64,000 bases of DNA from Psychromonas sp. 14N.309.X.WAT.B.A12 (GTDB lineage Bacteria > Pseudomonadota > Gammaproteobacteria > Enterobacterales > Psychromonadaceae). Location: NCBI RefSeq assembly GCF_030397575.1, contig NZ_JAPNXS010000003.1, forward strand, positions 124,001 to 188,000, read 5' to 3'. The notes under the pieces were generated by a model. That model searched no databases and was not told the DNA's origin. It saw only the letters and a list, made by a program, of their open reading frames with translations. Position numbers and translations under genes: made by a program. Positions 55,801 through 64,000 of this stretch are shown here, piece after piece. How positions within the stretch are numbered: position 1 is the first letter of the stretch; each line of letters opens with the position of its first letter.

Positions 55801-56439
55801 ATGCTTGAGTGCAGAAACTTAACTTGTGTTCGAGAACAACGTGTTTTGTTTAAACAGTTAAACTTCATGCTTTCTGCTGGTGAAATATTACATCTAGAAG
55901 GGCCTAATGGCGCGGGTAAAACCAGTTTATTACGCTTATTGACGGGCTTGTCCTCAGCTTATTCTGGTGATATTTATTGGCAACAAGAAAACATCATCAA
56001 ACAACGAGAAAGTTATTATAAAGCACTCCTTTATCTAGGACATAAATCTGGGATAAAACCTGAATTAACCGTTCTAGAAAATCTGCAATCTTTTCAACGT
56101 TTATATTCTACACAAGCTGATGCAGACCTATTTGAAGCATTGCTTATGGTCGGGTTAGTTGGTTACGAGTATGTCCCAGCTGCACAGCTTTCTGCGGGGC
56201 AACAACGACGTATTGCGTTAGCTAGAATGTATATCACTGATTGTAAATTATGGATACTTGATGAACCTTTTACTTCCCTTGATAAACATGCCGTTCAGGT
56301 GCTTGAAAAACGTCTCATTAAGCACGCAGAGCAAGGTGGAGCCATTGTTTTAACCACACATCATGAGCTATCTATACCTGAATCAGCTTATAAAAAACTA
56401 AGATTAAGTGCGCCAGCTGAAGAGGAACAATATGTTTGA
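55801..56439 (+). CDS. ccmA: Cytochrome c maturation ABC ATPase CcmA
   Basis: CcmA powers release of holo-CcmE from the CcmC complex. This 212-residue ABC ATPase has Walker A LEGPNGAGKTSLLRLL, the signature QLSAGQQRRIALARM, Walker B LWILDEPFTSLD and the H-loop TTHHEL. It opens the ccmA-I operon; 8 bases overlap ccmB. AAGGG lies about 8 bases before the ATG. Confidence 0.95.
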   Translation: MLECRNLTCVREQRVLFKQLNFMLSAGEILHLEGPNGAGKTSLLRLLTGLSSAYSGDIYWQQENIIKQRESYYKALLYLGHKSGIKPELTVLENLQSFQRLYSTQADADLFEALLMVGLVGYEYVPAAQLSAGQQRRIALARMYITDCKLWILDEPFTSLDKHAVQVLEKRLIKHAEQGGAIVLTTHHELSIPESAYKKLRLSAPAEEEQYV

Positions 56440-57100
56440 TGCTTTTGTGCAGGTGGTTCGTCAAGATTTATTGGCTGCATTTCGCCATCAAAGTGCCATT
56501 TTAAATCCAATTTGGTTTTTTGTTATTGTGGTGACCTTATTCCCCTTAGGTTTAGGCTCTGATCCCACTTTATTATCTCGTATTGCGCCCGGTATTATTT
56601 GGGTAGCGGCATTATTAGCTGCATTACTTTCTTTTGAGCGCCTTTTTAAAGATGATTTCATCGATGGGTCACTAGAGCAAATGATGCTTTCACCTTATCC
56701 ATTGGCTTGGTTAGTCAGCGCTAAAATATTTGGCCACTGGGTATTAACAGGTTTGCCTATTTTACTAGTTTCTCCTTTATTAGCGGTTTTTTTATCATTA
56801 AAGATGGATGCTTTTTGTGCACTTTTTCTAACGCTACTCATTGGAACACCAATATTAAGTCTATTAGGCGCTATTGGGGTTGCATTAACTGTGGGTTTGC
56901 GTAAAGGTGGAATATTGTTGAGTTTAATCATGTTGCCCTTTAGTATTCCTATTTTAATTTTTTCTACCATGGCTATTGAGGCTGCCTCTTTTGGGCAATC
57001 ATACTTAGGATTTATCGCTCTGTTATTAGCTATGTTAGTAGGTGCAATTACCTTAGCGCCTTTTGCTATCGCCGCCGCATTACGGGTCAGTGTCAGTTAA
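56432..57100 (+). CDS. ccmB: Heme exporter membrane subunit CcmB
   Basis: CcmB is the polytopic partner of CcmA. From ATG 56432 (AGAGGAA just upstream, within ccmA) it has 222 residues, close to E. coli (220), with six predicted helices and the family blocks FFVIVVTLFPLGLGSDPTLLSRIAPGIIWVAALLAALLSFERLFKDDF and GSLEQMMLSPYPLAWLVSAK. The frame opens further upstream, but that would add residues without homology. Confidence 0.95.
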   Translation: MFDAFVQVVRQDLLAAFRHQSAILNPIWFFVIVVTLFPLGLGSDPTLLSRIAPGIIWVAALLAALLSFERLFKDDFIDGSLEQMMLSPYPLAWLVSAKIFGHWVLTGLPILLVSPLLAVFLSLKMDAFCALFLTLLIGTPILSLLGAIGVALTVGLRKGGILLSLIMLPFSIPILIFSTMAIEAASFGQSYLGFIALLLAMLVGAITLAPFAIAAALRVSVS

Positions 57101-57125
57101 CTATGTTTAAATTAGAGATTTAATT

Positions 57126-57872
57126 ATGTGGAAGTGGTTACATCCTTACGCCAAAGCTGAGCACAGTTATGCACTAGCGGGTAAGTTGATGCCGTGGTTT
57201 CTGGTATTAACAATACCGAGTTTCATCATTGGCATTGTTTGGGGGCTTGCATTTGCTCCGGCTGATTACCAGCAGGGTGATAGTTTTCGTATTATCTATA
57301 TTCATGTTCCCGCTGCCATGATGGCGATGGCCGCTTATTCAACTATGGCTATTGCCGCTTTTATTGGCCTTGTTTGGCAGCTACGTTTAGCTGAAATGGC
57401 TGTTGCAGCTGCCGCACCTGTTGGAGCTATCTATACTTTTATTGCATTATTTACAGGCGCTGCATGGGGGAAACCAATGTGGGGCGCGTGGTGGGTTTGG
57501 GATGCGAGACTAACCTCTGAGTTAATTTTGTTATTTGTTTATATGGGGATTATCGCTTTATATAATGCATTTTCCGATAAAGTATTAGCAGGTAGAGCGG
57601 CTTCTATTTTAACTTTAGTGGGGGTCATTAATTTACCGATTATTCATTTTTCAGTGGTGTGGTGGAATACCTTGCATCAAGGTGCCACAATCACGAAGTT
57701 TGAACAGCCCTCTATTGCTACTGAAATGCTAATTCCTCTGCTAATTATGATTTTTAGTTTTGCCACTTTTCTGGGGGTTATGATCTTATATCGTTTTCGT
57801 AGTGAGTTATTACAAAGAGAACAACACCGAGCTTGGGTGATTAAGTTAGTGCAAATTAAAGGGCGAGGTTAA
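57126..57872 (+). CDS. ccmC: Heme handling protein CcmC
   Basis: CcmC presents heme to CcmE in the periplasm. This 248-residue protein has six membrane helices and the tryptophan-rich WWD motif (WGAWWVWDARLTSELIL) flanked by the heme-ligand histidines in YIHVPAAMM and INLPIIHFSVVWWNTLHQG. Length agrees with E. coli CcmC (245). It lies 25 bases after ccmB. Confidence 0.96.
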   Translation: MWKWLHPYAKAEHSYALAGKLMPWFLVLTIPSFIIGIVWGLAFAPADYQQGDSFRIIYIHVPAAMMAMAAYSTMAIAAFIGLVWQLRLAEMAVAAAAPVGAIYTFIALFTGAAWGKPMWGAWWVWDARLTSELILLFVYMGIIALYNAFSDKVLAGRAASILTLVGVINLPIIHFSVVWWNTLHQGATITKFEQPSIATEMLIPLLIMIFSFATFLGVMILYRFRSELLQREQHRAWVIKLVQIKGRG

Positions 57873-57873
57873 T

Positions 57874-58080
57874 ATGGCGTTTACATCATTTTCAGATTTT
57901 ATTGCAATGGGAGGATATAGCTTTTATGTTTGGCTAGCCTATGGGGTTTCTATCGTCAGTGTGATCGCCTTAATTACCCATAGCGTATTGACCCGTAAAA
58001 AAATATTGAAGCAAGTAGAGCAACGCCTTCAACGTGAAAAACGTATAAAAGCAGCTAATAATAGAGAGCATAGTTTATGA
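57874..58080 (+). CDS. ccmD: Heme exporter small protein CcmD
   Basis: This 68-residue protein has one membrane helix and a basic cytoplasmic tail ([22 protein letters not shown]), with the N-terminal [16 protein letters not shown] typical of CcmD. It links CcmC, CcmE and CcmAB. One base separates it from ccmC, and its end overlaps ccmE by 4 bases (ATGA). Confidence 0.92.
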   Translation: MAFTSFSDFIAMGGYSFYVWLAYGVSIVSVIALITHSVLTRKKILKQVEQRLQREKRIKAANNREHSL

Positions 58081-58541
58081 ATCCTAGGCGTAAAAAACGT
58101 TTATTGATTACCTGCTCTTTGATCTTTGGTTTATCCTTGGCAATGGGCTTAACTCTGTTTGCTTTACAACAGAATATCGACCTGTTTTATACTCCTAATG
58201 AGATTTTAGAGGGGAAAAATGAAACCGGTGTTAAACCTGAGATAGGACAACGTTTACGTGTTGGCGGTATGGTTTTGACTGGTTCGGTGAAACGTGACCC
58301 TGATAGTCTGAAGGTGAGTTTTGATTTAGTAGACAACAAAGCGGGACAAGTGACTGTGTATTTCGATGGGATCTTGCCAGATCTGTTTCGAGAGGGGCAA
58401 GGTATCGTTGCTCAAGGTACTTTAAAAAGTAAAAATAGTGTTGATGCTTTTGAAGTGTTGGCAAAACATGATGAAGATTACATGCCGCCCGAAGTAGCTG
58501 ATGCTGTTAAAGGTATGTCTAATTTAAAAACCGAACAATAA
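58077..58541 (+). CDS. ccmE: Periplasmic heme chaperone CcmE
   Basis: CcmE carries heme covalently to the CcmF ligase. This 154-residue protein has an N-terminal membrane anchor (about residues 9-31), a beta-barrel domain ([38 protein letters not shown]) and the heme-binding H131 with Y135 in [12 protein letters not shown]. Length and motif match E. coli CcmE. Confidence 0.96.
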   Translation: MNPRRKKRLLITCSLIFGLSLAMGLTLFALQQNIDLFYTPNEILEGKNETGVKPEIGQRLRVGGMVLTGSVKRDPDSLKVSFDLVDNKAGQVTVYFDGILPDLFREGQGIVAQGTLKSKNSVDAFEVLAKHDEDYMPPEVADAVKGMSNLKTEQ

Positions 58542-58554
58542 AAGGGCAATATTA

Positions 58555-60534
58555 ATGCTTCCTGAGATAGGCCAATTTTCTTTAATACTGGCATGTATAT
58601 TATCCTTATTACAGACGGTTTACCCATTGTATGGTGTACGCACTGGTCATCAAGGAGCTATTCGTAGCGCTAAAATGTTTACTGTTTTACAGTTTATTGC
58701 AGTGGCTATTTCTTTTGTTATTTTAGCTTACCTTTTCTTTATTAATGATTTTAGTGTGAGCTACATTGCCACTAACTCTAATTCAGCTTTACCCTGGTAT
58801 TATCGATTATCTGCAGTGTGGGGGGCGCATGAAGGCTCACTATTACTTTGGGTTTTCTTATTAGCAACCTGGAGTATTGCCGTTGCATTAATGAGCAAAA
58901 ACTTACCTGTTGAATCTATGGCGCGTGTATTAGCGGTATTAGGCTTACTGGCTTTTGGTTTTTATCTTTTCGTTATTCTCACCTCTAACCCTTTTGAACG
59001 AACGCTACCGTATTTCCCAATTGATGGTCGTGATTTAAATCCGTTATTACAAGACTTTGGGTTAGTGATTCATCCTCCTATGTTATATATGGGCTATGTG
59101 GGGTTTTCTGTAGCCTTTGCTTTCGCTATTGCCGCATTATTAGAAGGACGTTTAGATAGTGCATGGGCTAAATGGTCTCGACCATGGACCATGGCTGCTT
59201 GGACGTTTTTAACCGTAGGTATTGCATTAGGCAGTTGGTGGGCTTATTACGAACTAGGTTGGGGTGGTTGGTGGTTTTGGGATCCCGTTGAAAATGCATC
59301 CTTTATGCCTTGGTTAGCGGGTACTGCATTAATTCATTCTTTAGCGGTGAGTGAAAAGCGAGGCGTATTTAAGTCGTGGACGGTATTATTAGCATTAAGT
59401 GCATTTTCATTAAGTTTATTAGGTACCTTCTTAGTACGTTCTGGTGTTCTCGTATCTGTACATGCCTTTGCTAGTGATCCTACTCGTGGTTTATTTATTC
59501 TTAGCTTTCTGATTTTAGTTATCGGCGGAGCGTTACTTCTGTATGCAGTACAAGCATCTAAAGTGAAAAGCCGTGGACGTTATGAATTAGCATCACGAGA
59601 AAGTTTACTTTTGTTGAATAATATTTTGCTAATCGCTGCATTGATCGTGGTGTTATTAGGGACGTTATTGCCTTTAGTACACAAAGAAATCGGGTTAGGT
59701 AGCATCTCTATTGGCGAACCTTTTTTCAATCGTATGTTTACTATTTTAATTGTACCTTTTGCGTTATTTCTTGGTATTGGTTCGCTATTTCGTTGGAAAC
59801 GTCAAAAGCTAAGTGAATTAGTTAAGCCTATATTAATTATTCTTTTACTTAGCCTTTGCTCGAGCCTTGTTTTTTTGTTTGTTTTTGCCCCTGCATTAAC
59901 CTGGTTAGCGATGTTAGGCGTATTTTTAGGCTTTTGGATCATAGTCAGTGTGGGGTATGAAATCTATTTACGTTCAACTCATCGTTATTCATTTATTATT
60001 GGTATTACTAAATTAGGCAATAGCCACTGGGCAATGAGTTTAGGGCATTTGGGATTAGCAGTAATGATCATAGGCATTACCATGACGCAAAACTATTCCA
60101 TTGAAAAAGATGTCAAATTAGCGGTTGGAGAGCACATTAGATTTGAACATTATGATTTTCATTTTGACCAAATTAGTGCGCTTAATGGTCAAAATTATGT
60201 GGGAACAGTCGGTACCTTTTCTGTATTACATAACCAACAAAAAATAGCGGTAATGAACGCAGAAAAGCGCATTTACACAGTACAGCGTATGCCGATGACT
60301 GAGGCAGCGATTGATGCCGGCTTTATTAGGGACCTTTATATTGCCATGGGTGAGCAATTACCTGATGGTGCATGGGCTGTGCGCATTTATTATAAACCGT
60401 TTATTCGTTGGATTTGGTTAGGGCCGTTAATCATGGCGTTGGCTGGCTTTATCATGATCTGTGATAAACGTTATCGAACCAAAAAACAGCCATTAACAGA
60501 TTCTAAAAATGAAACTGGAGAACAAAATGCTTAA
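58555..60534 (+). CDS. ccmF: Cytochrome c heme ligase subunit CcmF
   Basis: CcmF with CcmH/I attaches heme to apocytochrome c. This 659-residue polytopic protein has the WWD motif WGGWWFWDPVENASFMPW, the N-terminal ...AVWGAHEGSLLLWVF, DLNPLLQDFGLVIHPPMLYMGYVGFSV and GTFLVRSGVLVSVHAFASDPTRG, with periplasmic heme-ligand histidines in these segments. Length is close to E. coli (647). Its last 8 bases overlap ccmG. Confidence 0.97.
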   Translation: MLPEIGQFSLILACILSLLQTVYPLYGVRTGHQGAIRSAKMFTVLQFIAVAISFVILAYLFFINDFSVSYIATNSNSALPWYYRLSAVWGAHEGSLLLWVFLLATWSIAVALMSKNLPVESMARVLAVLGLLAFGFYLFVILTSNPFERTLPYFPIDGRDLNPLLQDFGLVIHPPMLYMGYVGFSVAFAFAIAALLEGRLDSAWAKWSRPWTMAAWTFLTVGIALGSWWAYYELGWGGWWFWDPVENASFMPWLAGTALIHSLAVSEKRGVFKSWTVLLALSAFSLSLLGTFLVRSGVLVSVHAFASDPTRGLFILSFLILVIGGALLLYAVQASKVKSRGRYELASRESLLLLNNILLIAALIVVLLGTLLPLVHKEIGLGSISIGEPFFNRMFTILIVPFALFLGIGSLFRWKRQKLSELVKPILIILLLSLCSSLVFLFVFAPALTWLAMLGVFLGFWIIVSVGYEIYLRSTHRYSFIIGITKLGNSHWAMSLGHLGLAVMIIGITMTQNYSIEKDVKLAVGEHIRFEHYDFHFDQISALNGQNYVGTVGTFSVLHNQQKIAVMNAEKRIYTVQRMPMTEAAIDAGFIRDLYIAMGEQLPDGAWAVRIYYKPFIRWIWLGPLIMALAGFIMICDKRYRTKKQPLTDSKNETGEQNA

Positions 60535-61069
60535 CAAACGTCGAATATTAATGTTGTTAGTGCCTTTTGTTATCTTCATTATTGGTGCTGTTTTTTTAGC
60601 TACCCCATTATTAAAAGGCAGTGATCCTAGTAAATTAGAGTCAGCGTTAATTGGTCAGCCGATACCTCAGTTTACACTACAAGATATCTTCGACCAGGAT
60701 AAACAATACAATGCTGATATTTTTAAAGGTCAGAAAATGCTGCTTAACGTATGGGCTACATGGTGTCCAACTTGTTATGCAGAGCATACTTATTTAAATA
60801 AATTAGCTAATCAAGGTTTATATATCGTTGGTATGAACTACAAAGATAACCGTAAAAAAGCGATCCGTTGGTTGAACGAATTACATAATCCTTATCAAAT
60901 CAGTCTATTTGATGAAAGCGGTTTATTAGGATTAGATCTAGGTGTGTATGGCGCGCCTGAAACCTTCTTAATTGATAGCCACGGCATTATTCGTTACCGA
61001 CATGTTGGTGACCTTAATGAACAGGTGTGGAATGATAAGTTATCTTCTATTTACGAGGAGATGCAATGA
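60527..61069 (+). CDS. ccmG: Thiol:disulfide oxidoreductase CcmG (DsbE)
   Basis: CcmG keeps apocytochrome c cysteines reduced before heme attachment. From ATG 60527 (TGGAG six bases before) the protein has 180 residues: an N-terminal membrane anchor and a periplasmic thioredoxin fold with the active site WCPTC (C80, C83) and the cis-proline segment YGAPETFLID. The frame extends upstream to 60509, but the ribosome site favours this start. Overlaps are 8 bases with ccmF and 4 with ccmH. Confidence 0.96.
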   Translation: MLNKRRILMLLVPFVIFIIGAVFLATPLLKGSDPSKLESALIGQPIPQFTLQDIFDQDKQYNADIFKGQKMLLNVWATWCPTCYAEHTYLNKLANQGLYIVGMNYKDNRKKAIRWLNELHNPYQISLFDESGLLGLDLGVYGAPETFLIDSHGIIRYRHVGDLNEQVWNDKLSSIYEEMQ

Positions 61070-61557
61070 TTACTATCCGTCATATGTTCTTTTATATTGG
61101 GTTGTTAATCTCGCTAATTACTTTAGCAACCCACTCTGCTCAAGCAGCTATTGATACCTTTGAGTTTGATAATGTACAGCAAGAGCAAACTTTCCATGAA
61201 TTAACTAAATTATTGCGTTGTCCGAAATGTCAAAACCAAAATATTGCCGACTCCAATGCTGAATTGGCAAAAGATCTGCGTAATAAGGCTTATCAATTAG
61301 TTAAACAAGGGCAAAGCAAAGAGCAAATAGTAGATTATATGGTGGCTCGTTTTGGGAATTTTGTTCGCTATGATCCTCCGTTAACACCTGCGACTATTTT
61401 TTTGTGGTTAGGTCCTTTATTGTTTGTCATTGGTGGGTTGTTAATTTTATTCAAGCAAGTGAAAAAGAACAAAACCAAACAGGCTGCGTTAGCACCACAG
61501 GAGCAACAAAAGCTTGCCTCTCTATTAAAGCAGCATACTAAGGGAATAGAAAAATGA
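61066..61557 (+). CDS. ccmH: Cytochrome c maturation protein CcmH (CcmH/CycL type)
   Basis: This 163-residue protein has a signal peptide, the redox motif LLRCPKCQNQNIADSNAELAKDLR (C52, C55) that reduces apocytochrome c, and a C-terminal membrane helix (about residues 107-127). It corresponds to the N-terminal half of E. coli CcmH; the C-terminal half is the separate next gene, ccmI, with a 4-base overlap. Confidence 0.95.
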   Translation: MITIRHMFFYIGLLISLITLATHSAQAAIDTFEFDNVQQEQTFHELTKLLRCPKCQNQNIADSNAELAKDLRNKAYQLVKQGQSKEQIVDYMVARFGNFVRYDPPLTPATIFLWLGPLLFVIGGLLILFKQVKKNKTKQAALAPQEQQKLASLLKQHTKGIEK

Positions 61558-62798
61558 TCACCTCCCTTGTAATTATTATCGTGATATTATTATTGGTTTT
61601 TTCAGGGTTAATCTTGGTGCCTTTTATCCGCCATAGAAAAATGACTGAGATTAATCAACAACGTCGTAATCAATTAAATCATGATCTCTACGACCTCCGC
61701 TTACAGGAAGTTGAAGACGACCTAGCACAAGGAGTAGTGTTAGATAAACAAAGTATAGTCGCCGAGTTACAATACAACTTACTCGATGATATTGATGATA
61801 ACCACCAACTTAAAACTAACACTAATCAATTAATTTGGTTACCTGGTGTCGCATTTTTAATCATTGCTAGTATTGCCTTATATTGGTCTGTTGGGTCGTT
61901 CAAACAGGTGAGTGAATGGCAAAATACCTTACAACGCTATCCCGATGTTTATCAAAAGTTATTTGGAGATAATGCAACTGAACCAGAACAGAAAGATCTG
62001 CAAGATCTAATGATTGGATTGCGAACTCATCTAGTCGATCAACCCGGTGATGTAAAGGGGTGGGTTTTATACAGCCGTTTAGGCAGTATCTTTAATGATC
62101 AACAACTTGCTATAGAAGCAATTGATAAAGCTGTTGCTGCTCAACCTCTGAATACTGAAATTGTACTTGAATCGATTGAATTAAAAATGAAAATTGGTGA
62201 CGAATATGAAAAGGCTAGAGCAGAATTGCAACTTAAAAACTTTTTAAAGCAGCATCCTGAAAACTATCAAGCTTGGTCTATGTATGGTCTTTTGGCGTTA
62301 CAGCAAGAGAATTTTGAAACTGCGATTAAACGTTGGCAAACCGTTTTGCCTTTGTTGAGCGATAGTAGCGGCGAGCAATCACGCGTTTTAAATAACAGTA
62401 TCGCCTATGCTCGACAACAATTGGCCTTACAAAAAGAAAAAAATAATACAGTGGCTGACTTAGAACAATATGAGATCAGTATTACGCTAGCAAAACAGGT
62501 ATCATATACGCCCGGCAGCAGTATTTTTATTTACGCACAAGCCGTTGATGGCTCCCCTATGCCTATTGCGGCCGTTAAGTTAGCTATTGATACTTTTCCA
62601 ATACAGGTTTTTTTGTCTGATGCGAATGCAATGATTGAAGGTAATAAACTCAGTAATTATGAGCAATTTATCATAAAAGCACGTATTACAGCTGACGGTA
62701 CTGCGAATACACAAAGTGGCCAGTGGTTTGGACAAAGTCATATTGTAAAATCAGGTGATACAACGCCTATTAGTATTATTATTAATCAACAATCTTAA
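61554..62798 (+). CDS. ccmI: Cytochrome c biogenesis TPR protein CcmI (CycH)
   Basis: CcmI holds apocytochrome c for the CcmF/H ligase. This 414-residue protein has two membrane segments (about residues 4-23 and 95-113) and a periplasmic TPR domain (for example QPGDVKGWVLYSRLGSIFNDQQLAIEAIDKAVAAQP and HPENYQAWSMYGLLALQQENFETAIKRWQ). The C-terminal beta-rich domain (about 305-414) shows the CycH pattern. It ends the ccm operon. Confidence 0.92.
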   Translation: MITSLVIIIVILLLVFSGLILVPFIRHRKMTEINQQRRNQLNHDLYDLRLQEVEDDLAQGVVLDKQSIVAELQYNLLDDIDDNHQLKTNTNQLIWLPGVAFLIIASIALYWSVGSFKQVSEWQNTLQRYPDVYQKLFGDNATEPEQKDLQDLMIGLRTHLVDQPGDVKGWVLYSRLGSIFNDQQLAIEAIDKAVAAQPLNTEIVLESIELKMKIGDEYEKARAELQLKNFLKQHPENYQAWSMYGLLALQQENFETAIKRWQTVLPLLSDSSGEQSRVLNNSIAYARQQLALQKEKNNTVADLEQYEISITLAKQVSYTPGSSIFIYAQAVDGSPMPIAAVKLAIDTFPIQVFLSDANAMIEGNKLSNYEQFIIKARITADGTANTQSGQWFGQSHIVKSGDTTPISIIINQQS

Positions 62799-62817
62799 TT
62801 TATATGGATGTATCTAT

Positions 62818-63594
62818 ATGTTTATACGAATCTTATTGCCAACGCTCCTGTTAATGGTGAGCAGCTCTGCTTTCGCTCAATCTGTTCAGGGCAATAAAGA
62901 AACTTACATGAGTGACCCAATTGAACCGGTTAACCGTTTAGTTTGGGACTTTAACTATTACGTATTAGATGATTACATCTATAGACCAGTTACAGAAAGC
63001 TATGTTGATTGGGTTCCAAAAGCTGGTCGTGAAGCAATTAATAATGCAGTACAAAACCTAGAAGAGCCTTCAACGATAGTCAACAACTTGCTACAGCTTG
63101 AGTTTCAACACGCAACTGATGCTTTTTTCCGTTTTGCATTTAACTCTACATTCGGTGTATTTGGTTTGTTTGATGTTGCTAAGTACGGCGGGGTAGAGCG
63201 CCGTAGAGAAAGTTTTAGTAATGTATTAGGTAATTGGTATGTGCCTCAAGGGCCTTATCTAATGGTACCCGTTACAGGGCCAAGCAGCGCACGTATTGTA
63301 GTCGGCAGTATTGTCGATAACCTCTATTTCCCAACGACTTACTTTACTTGGTGGCAAACGGCGACTATCTGGATTTTTGATGGTTTGGATGCCCGCTCAA
63401 GTGCATTAGGACAAGAAGTATTAGTAGAGCAATCACTTGATTCATATACTTTTGTAAAAGAAGCTTATATTCAGTCGCGCATAAATGCGCTGCATAAAGA
63501 TAGCAATGAGTTCTTTGAACTTAAGCAGCAATCTGCTGATAAACAAGTGCAAGAGCAAGCGGATCTAAGCGACTTCTTAGATGAAATAGATTAA
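62818..63594 (+). CDS. mlaA: Phospholipid-trafficking protein MlaA (VacJ), without lipobox
   Basis: MlaA sits in the outer membrane with porins and removes phospholipids from the outer leaflet, passing them to MlaC. This 258-residue protein shows the MlaA pattern (MSDPIEPVNRLVWDFNYYVLDDYIYRPV, VQNLEEPSTIVNNLLQ, YVPQGPYLMVPVTGPSSARIVVG, and the C-terminal SLDSYTFVKEAYIQSRINAL). Unlike E. coli MlaA, the signal peptide ends SSAFA-QSV and has no lipobox cysteine. A GTG-started extension to 62755 has an LYGC sequence but lacks a convincing ribosome site and overlaps ccmI. No other mla gene is near. Confidence 0.88.
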   Translation: MFIRILLPTLLLMVSSSAFAQSVQGNKETYMSDPIEPVNRLVWDFNYYVLDDYIYRPVTESYVDWVPKAGREAINNAVQNLEEPSTIVNNLLQLEFQHATDAFFRFAFNSTFGVFGLFDVAKYGGVERRRESFSNVLGNWYVPQGPYLMVPVTGPSSARIVVGSIVDNLYFPTTYFTWWQTATIWIFDGLDARSSALGQEVLVEQSLDSYTFVKEAYIQSRINALHKDSNEFFELKQQSADKQVQEQADLSDFLDEID

Positions 63595-63653
63595 AGAATT
63601 ACAGAATAAAATAGTCAATAAACACGTCAGTTAATTACAAGGTTGGACGCAAA

Positions 63654-64000
63654 ATGTCAGTTTCAAATTTAATCACTATTGATGGTCCAAGTGGGTCAGG
63701 AAAAGGCACCGTGTGCCATATTTTAGCGAAAAAGCTAAAATGGCATTTGTTAGATAGTGGTGCGTTGTATCGTATATTGGCATTTGCAGCATTAAAAAAA
63801 CAACTCCCATTAAATGATTCAGATGCGTTAGCTGCATTAGCTTTAACACTTGATGTATCTTTTGTGTCTAATGGCAGTGGTGTAGATACTTTATTAAGTG
63901 GCGAAAATATTGGCGATAAATTACGTACTGAAGTGGTAGGACAAGCTGCCTCTGAAGTCGCTTCAATTGAACAAGTACGTGCGGCACTACTTGCTCGTCA
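63654..64000 (+). CDS. cmk: Cytidylate kinase (3' truncated by window)
   Basis: Cmk phosphorylates CMP and dCMP. The frame from ATG 63654 stays open to the window end (115 codons). It begins MSVSNLITIDGPSGSGKGTV, the Cmk P-loop (GPSGSGKGT), followed by AKKLKWHLLDSGALYRILAFAAL, the conserved nucleotide-binding region, and the NIGDKLRTEVVGQAASEVASI block. In most gammaproteobacteria rpsA follows; it would lie beyond the window. Confidence 0.95.
   Translation, partial: MSVSNLITIDGPSGSGKGTVCHILAKKLKWHLLDSGALYRILAFAALKKQLPLNDSDALAALALTLDVSFVSNGSGVDTLLSGENIGDKLRTEVVGQAASEVASIEQVRAALLAR

Overview
This window is an AT-rich, densely coded stretch of a gammaproteobacterial chromosome. The organism is probably a marine, polarly flagellated member of the Psychromonas/Vibrio/Shewanella assemblage, with Psychromonas my first guess. 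That guess is inference: it rests on the protein flavour, the polar-type flagellar cluster with flhF, flhG, parC and parP, the arrangement cheW - DUF2802 - ccm, and a tandem pair of glgC genes. I see no tRNA, rRNA, CRISPR array, prophage or insertion sequence.

Positions 1-27600 hold housekeeping and metabolic genes in short transcription units. In order they are the end of a peptide ABC transporter ATPase, slt, a pilin-like gene, argR divergent from an arginine-type binding protein, mdh, a CBS-domain protein, cysG, a minus-strand glycogen unit (glgC-glgC-glgA), rsmC divergent from csrD, a PLP-dependent desulfhydrase/deaminase, a complete TRAP transporter (dctP-dctQ-dctM), a Kef-type antiporter, the minus-strand dacA-ybeD-lipB-lipA group, the nitrogen unit glnK-amtB behind a clear NtrC site and sigma-54 promoter, and an LPP20-like lipoprotein.

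Positions 27735-55480 are one long plus-strand motility region. It runs fliEFGHIJKLMNOPQR-flhB, then flhA-flhF-flhG-fliA, then cheY-cheZ-cheA-cheB, a MotA/MotB-type stator pair, the polar array-positioning genes parC and parP, cheW, and a DUF2802 membrane protein. Sigma-54 type promoters are readable before fliE and before flhA. Many genes overlap by 1-8 bases, which implies translational coupling.

Positions 55801-62798 are the complete cytochrome c maturation operon ccmABCDEFGHI, followed by mlaA and the 5' part of cmk, which runs off the window end.

No wholly new system stands out; most of the window is recognisable core genome. The points most worth a second look are: (i) CheA has five copies of a short acidic motif in its linker that resembles the CheY-binding tails of FliM and CheZ encoded nearby; (ii) flhA appears to lack any standard start codon and probably starts at ATT; (iii) fliK contains an 84-bp in-frame tandem repeat; (iv) glgC is tandemly duplicated; (v) MlaA lacks a lipobox; (vi) several hairpins sit between genes of the same unit.
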